Origin: an uncultured Eubacteriales bacterium
GTDB taxonomy: Bacteria > Bacillota > Clostridia > Christensenellales > Aristaeellaceae
Direction: 5' to 3'
DNA length: 35,438 nucleotides
NCBI GenBank assembly: GCA_900553315.1
Contig: USCW01000004.1
Location: forward strand, 1-35,438
Positions 32,233 through 35,438 of this stretch are shown here, in pieces (position 1 is the first letter of the stretch; each line of letters begins with the position of its first letter). Both the position numbers and the translations under genes were made by a program. Below the pieces are notes generated by a model. The model had not been told where the DNA came from. It saw only the letters and a program-made list of their open reading frames with translations, and searched no databases.

Positions 32233-32943
32233 ATGGAACGGTATACCATTCAGGATATTGAGTTCATCCGCCGCAAAAGCGGCATTAGCTATCAGGAGGC
32301 CGTGGCGCTGCTGGATTACCACAACGGAAATGTGACCCGTGCGCTGGTGGATTTGGAGCGCAACGGCAGAATCAAACCAGAGTCTGATAATTCGGATCAT
32401 CACAACAGCGCAGCAGAAAAGCATCAAGGTGAGAAAGGTGGCTTTGCCAAGCTTATGACCAAGCTATATCGGTGCCGCATTAAGGTAAAGAAGAACGATA
32501 TTCCAATCGTGAATTTGTCTCTGCTGTTTATGTTGACCGCGCTGCTGATCAGTCCGCATCTGGCGCTGCTGGCGCTCATTCTTTGTCTGGTGCTCGGCTA
32601 TCACATCAGCTTTGACAAGCGGGACGCTGCGTTTGCTTCCGATAATTTGGAGCATATAGTCAAGAACGCAGCCCAGAATGTGAAATCTTCCGTTGGTGAC
32701 ATCGCACGCGGGTTCAGCGATGCTGTCAACGCCGATAATACCAAACCAAAGTCTGAAAAAGATGTTGAAGATGCCCCCGATGCACGCAGTTTCTATCAGT
32801 CCAATCCCGCCGCAACCTCTGCGCCGGTTGACTATACCGGACGCGCGCCTGTGCTTCAGGTACCCGTTCAGGTGGAAAGTCAGGACGGCAAGGTCGAATA
32901 CACCGAAGACAAGGACGGCTTCGGCAACGCCACGATTGAATAA
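32233..32943 (+). CDS. DUF4342-type membrane protein with N-terminal UBA-like domain
   Basis: This 236-residue protein has three visible parts. Residues 1-45 form a UBA/EF-Ts-like three-helix domain (YTIQDIEFIRRKSGISYQEA, then LLDYHNGNVTRALVDLE). Residues 75-125 are a DUF4342-like region with a basic beta stretch (LYRCRIKVKKNDIPIV) leading into one or two membrane helices (LSLLFMLTALLISPHLALLA). The rest is a hydrophilic, low-complexity tail rich in Ser, Pro, Asp and Gln. The start at 32233 has AAAGGAG 11 nt upstream; a frame open from 32137 is longer but lacks a site. The function is unknown; UBA-like domains in bacteria usually bind proteins. A strong terminator follows, so it is separate from the two-component genes. 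Confidence 0.75.
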   Translation: MERYTIQDIEFIRRKSGISYQEAVALLDYHNGNVTRALVDLERNGRIKPESDNSDHHNSAAEKHQGEKGGFAKLMTKLYRCRIKVKKNDIPIVNLSLLFMLTALLISPHLALLALILCLVLGYHISFDKRDAAFASDNLEHIVKNAAQNVKSSVGDIARGFSDAVNADNTKPKSEKDVEDAPDARSFYQSNPAATSAPVDYTGRAPVLQVPVQVESQDGKVEYTEDKDGFGNATIE

Positions 32944-32952
32944 TCCATGCAC

Positions 32953-32988
32953 CGTGAGAGGAGCAAGCTTGCTTCCTCTCGCGTTTTT
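32953..32988 (+). terminator. Intrinsic terminator of the DUF4342 gene
   Basis: GAGAGGAGCAAG pairs with CTTGCTTCCTCTC with one bulged T, followed by GCGTTTTTGT. Confidence 0.8.
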
Positions 32989-32996
32989 GTGCTTGT

Positions 32997-33024
32997 TTGA
33001 CAAAATATCGTCTGTTTTGATAAA
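32997..33024 (+). promoter_or_regulatory. Possible promoter of the two-component operon
   Basis: TTGACA (32997-33002) is followed 16 nt later by GATAAA (33019-33024), a weak -10, about 55 nt before the response-regulator start. Confidence 0.5.
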
Positions 33025-33077
33025 TTAAGACCGGATTCTGTTTTTGTTCGTATAGAACCTTGAAGGGAGTTTGCCGC

Positions 33078-33764
33078 ATGAGCCGCATTTTGATTGTTGA
33101 GGATGAAAAGAAGATCGCCCGTTTCCTAGAATTAGAGCTGGCCCACGAAGGATACGAGGTGCGTACCGCCGGAGACGGACGTACCGGTCTTGAGCTTGCG
33201 CTGAGCTGGCAGCCCGACCTGATGATTCTCGATTTAATGCTCCCCGAGCTCAGCGGCATTGAGGTTTGCCGTCGTCTGCGCCACGAAAGCGATCTACCCA
33301 TCATTATGTTGACCGCCAAGGACGACGTGAGCGACAAGGTCATGGGCTTGGACATGGGTGCGGACGACTACATGACGAAGCCCTTTGCCATTGAAGAGCT
33401 GCTGGCGCGCATCCGCGTCGGCCTGAAAAAACACCGTGCGGGCCGCGTAGATGTCCTCCCCTGCCTGACAGCCGGAAAGCTGAAGGTCGAGCCAGCCAGC
33501 TACAGCGTCAGCTATGACGGGCACCCAATTTCGCTGACGAAGAAGGAATTCGATCTGCTGCGTTACCTGATGGAGCATCATGACGCGGCCGTCACTCGTG
33601 ACACGCTGCTCTGCGACGTTTGGGGCTACGATTACGCCGGAGATACCAATATTGTGGATGTATACATCCGCTATCTGCGCCAGAAGATTGACGAGCCCTT
33701 CCACATCAAAACGATTCACACCATCCGTGCGGTGGGCTATATGTTCAGCTATGAAGAAAAATAA
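33078..33764 (+). CDS. OmpR/PhoB-family response regulator
   Basis: This 228-residue cytoplasmic regulator has an N-terminal receiver domain with the acidic pocket in ILIVEDEKK, the phosphoacceptor Asp in LMILDLMLPE (about residue 50), and the conserved Thr and Lys in IIMLTAKDD and DYMTKPF. A C-terminal winged-helix DNA-binding domain follows (ISLTKKEFDLLRYLMEHHDA, then VDVYIRYLRQKI and IRAVGYMF). The start at 33078 has GAAGGGAG 8 nt upstream. The downstream kinase gene overlaps its 3' end by 14 nt, so the two form one translationally coupled pair. The stimulus is unknown. Confidence 0.95.
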   Translation: MSRILIVEDEKKIARFLELELAHEGYEVRTAGDGRTGLELALSWQPDLMILDLMLPELSGIEVCRRLRHESDLPIIMLTAKDDVSDKVMGLDMGADDYMTKPFAIEELLARIRVGLKKHRAGRVDVLPCLTAGKLKVEPASYSVSYDGHPISLTKKEFDLLRYLMEHHDAAVTRDTLLCDVWGYDYAGDTNIVDVYIRYLRQKIDEPFHIKTIHTIRAVGYMFSYEEK

Positions 33765-35175
33765 AACAGCCGCCCCCAAGCCCGCGGAGCGGCAGGCTAA
33801 AGGCTTCAATCGTTTATCACAAGCGCTGCACGGCGCGCTGACAGGCATTTTGAGCAATATGCGGCTTTCGCTGACCTTCCGTATCGCCATGCATTATGCC
33901 TTTCAACTGCTGCGCACCACGCTGGCTGTCTGCCTCTTCATGACGATTTGCTTTATTGGCGCACAGGTGCCCAGCGTTCAGTCCACCATGCGGCGCATTG
34001 CCGTCATGGTTCCCGATAACACAGGCGTTTATCGCAGCGAGGACATTCAGGATCGAACCGTAAGCGCTGTATGGACCGCGGAGGATGTGCTGCCGGAGAA
34101 TGCTTTCCAGCGGTTTAATATGACGATCGGTATTGCGATTCAGCGACTGACTTGGAACCCCTTTACACTCACCTTAGCGAGCTCTATACGAAACGGCACG
34201 ATGTATGTTACGTTTGACTTTACGCGGCAGCTCAATATTTGGCTGAGCCTGATGGGCGGCGTGCTTTTCTGCGATATGTGGCGAATTATGGTATTCATCC
34301 GCCGCCGAGATCTGCTGAACAAAAGTGTACTGAAGCCCATTCGAGATATTACAGACATGGCAGCCACGCTGAGCGCAAGCAATCTAAGCAACCGCATCAA
34401 TATTGCGGGTACGAAAAACGAGCTCAAGGATCTGGCGACGGTGATTAACACCATGCTGGATCGCATTGAGCGGAGCTACAACAGTCAAAAGCAGTTTGTC
34501 AGCGATGCTTCGCACGAGCTGCGCACGCCCATTGCGGTGATTCAGGGCTATGTGAACATGCTGGATCGCTGGGGCAAGGATGACAAGAGCATACTGGAAG
34601 AGGGCATCACGGCAATCTCGCAGGAAACGGCCAGCATGAAAGACTTGGTGGAAAGTCTGCTTTTCCTTGCGCGGCATGACAAGAAAACGCTGCTGATGGA
34701 GATGGAGGAATTCGATCCCTGCGAAATCGTTTCCGAGGTACACCGTGAGGCCGCAATGGTATCCCCGGATTATATCTTTCAGCTTCGGCCCTTGGAGCAT
34801 TGCCGCATTGAGGCGGACAAGGGCATGGTAAAGCAGGTCATGCGGATTCTATGCGATAATGCGGTAAAATATACACCTAAAGGCGGTACAATCACGTTGG
34901 GTGTGGAGGCGTGGAACGGCGGCTGCACGCTGATATGCAGCGACAACGGCTCCGGTATTTCATCCGAGGACATGCCGAAAATTTTCGAGCGCTTTTATCG
35001 TTCAGACAATGCCCGCAAGTCAGAAAGCGGCGGTCATGGTTTAGGCCTGAGCATTGCACGTATTATTGTGGTTGCACACAGCGGAAAAATCCGTGTCCGC
35101 AGCAAGCCCGGCGTCGGCACGACCTTCGCCATCACGCTCCCGGCAACGCAGGAGAAGCTGAGAACGAAGGGATGA
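33751..35175 (+). CDS. Membrane sensor histidine kinase (partner of the response regulator)
   Basis: This 474-residue kinase has a first membrane helix at about residues 48-70 (LLRTTLAVCLFMTICFIGA), an extracellular sensor of about 110 residues, and a second hydrophobic segment near FTRQLNIWLSLMGGVLF. A HAMP linker (PIRDITDMAATLSASNLSNR) comes next, then the dimerisation/phosphoacceptor helix with SHELRTPIAVIQGY. The ATP-binding domain shows N (ILCDNAVKYTPKGG), G1 (SDNGSGIS), F (FERFYRSD) and G2 (GGHGLGLSI) boxes. It starts inside the end of the response-regulator gene; a longer open frame from 33580 only shadows that gene. It is probably phosphorylated in response to an envelope or extracellular signal and passes phosphate to the regulator. 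Confidence 0.95.
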   Translation: MKKNKTAAPKPAERQAKGFNRLSQALHGALTGILSNMRLSLTFRIAMHYAFQLLRTTLAVCLFMTICFIGAQVPSVQSTMRRIAVMVPDNTGVYRSEDIQDRTVSAVWTAEDVLPENAFQRFNMTIGIAIQRLTWNPFTLTLASSIRNGTMYVTFDFTRQLNIWLSLMGGVLFCDMWRIMVFIRRRDLLNKSVLKPIRDITDMAATLSASNLSNRINIAGTKNELKDLATVINTMLDRIERSYNSQKQFVSDASHELRTPIAVIQGYVNMLDRWGKDDKSILEEGITAISQETASMKDLVESLLFLARHDKKTLLMEMEEFDPCEIVSEVHREAAMVSPDYIFQLRPLEHCRIEADKGMVKQVMRILCDNAVKYTPKGGTITLGVEAWNGGCTLICSDNGSGISSEDMPKIFERFYRSDNARKSESGGHGLGLSIARIIVVAHSGKIRVRSKPGVGTTFAITLPATQEKLRTKG

Positions 35176-35180
35176 GGATT

Positions 35181-35340
35181 CCGGGGAAGGCGGCTTCTCT
35201 AAGAGAAGCCCCTCCCCCGGACCCCCTCCCGAAGAGTGGCTGGGGATGAAGGTGTGCGTTTTTACCGAAGTGGTTCCCCCTGCGGGTGAGCGCGGTTTTC
35301 TGCGAAGCGGCTGAGTCCACGGCGGCTGACAGAGCCGCCG
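35181..35340. repeat. Palindrome-rich noncoding segment
   Basis: Starting 5 nt after the kinase stop, 35181-35220 is an imperfect 40-nt palindrome whose core is GGCTTCTCT-A-AGAGAAGCC (35192-35210), with outer CCGGGGAAGG/CCTCCCCCGG arms. A second hairpin, CGGCGGCT/AGCCGCCG, lies at 35320-35340. The GC-rich, non-coding character between a gene end and a fold-back repeat suggests a dispersed repeat module. The first palindrome may also act in termination, though no T-run follows it. Confidence 0.5.
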
Positions 35341-35387
35341 CAGACGTGCGGCGCTTTGGGGACGAATTTGCTTGATTTGGAAGCAAG

Positions 35388-35438
35388 GGCAATACCGCAC
35401 AAATGAGTTGGTGCGGAGGCGAATGAATTTTTCGTCAG
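35388..35438. repeat. Fold-back repeat, copy 2 (cut by the window end)
   Basis: Bases 35388-35438 match the reverse complement of the right arm of the repeat at 3498-3657 at 47 of 51 positions, starting GGCAATACCGCACAA. The rest lies beyond the window. Unlike copy 1, the flank here is not TTAA. Confidence 0.8.

Noticed and set aside
1..35438. CRISPR arrays, tRNA or rRNA genes, riboswitches and prophage genes
   Set aside because: No regularly spaced repeats, cloverleaf or rRNA-like stretches, recognised riboswitch motifs or phage structural genes were seen on either strand.

Overview
The window looks like chromosome from a fermentative, low-oxygen Bacillota (Clostridia), probably a gut or rumen bacterium. 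This rests on pyruvate:ferredoxin oxidoreductase lying beside pyruvate formate-lyase, an LplB/YtcP/LplA-type oligosaccharide importer run by a membrane-anchored AraC regulator, strong AGGAGG ribosome binding sites, sigma-A style promoters and U-tailed intrinsic terminators. The moderately high GC suggests a Christensenellales- or Oscillospirales-like lineage, but this is inference and no rRNA marker is present. I see no tRNA, rRNA, CRISPR array, transposase or phage gene.

Bases 1-11500 are a carbohydrate-use region. It starts with the C-terminal half of an AraC-type membrane regulator coupled to an uncharacterised, probably alpha/alpha-toroid, lyase-like enzyme. A 160-bp fold-back repeat and a bidirectional terminator follow. 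A PHP-family phosphoesterase gene is then divergent from a GntR/FCD regulator. Next come a complete membrane-anchored AraC regulator, two permeases and a secreted solute-binding protein. No transport ATPase is encoded here, so a shared one elsewhere is likely.

Bases 11580-18620 hold central fermentation on the minus strand: pflB-pflA, then PFOR with its own consensus promoter. Between them is a perfect 15-bp hairpin. Both routes turn pyruvate into acetyl-CoA, one yielding formate and the other reduced ferredoxin.

Bases 18720-26130 carry a BaiN/HI0933-family flavoprotein overlapping tex (+), then a minus-strand copper module. In that module copA has a C-terminal metal-binding domain that could also be made separately as a CopZ-like chaperone. 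csoR follows, and a CsoR-like GC-rich palindrome lies between the copA promoter and the copA start. A SAM methyltransferase lies downstream.

Bases 26150-35438 hold a decayed gene remnant, a GH31 alpha-xylosidase-like enzyme (-), an M18 aminopeptidase (+), and a two-gene unit of a PII-like small protein with a CPA-type cation/proton antiporter (-). These are followed by a UBA-like/DUF4342 membrane protein (+), an OmpR-type two-component pair (+), and palindrome-rich noncoding DNA ending in a second copy of the fold-back repeat seen at 3498.

The observations most worth a second look are the PII-like/antiporter pair, the nested copZ inside copA, the fold-back repeat family, and the undescribed toroid enzyme with its regulator.
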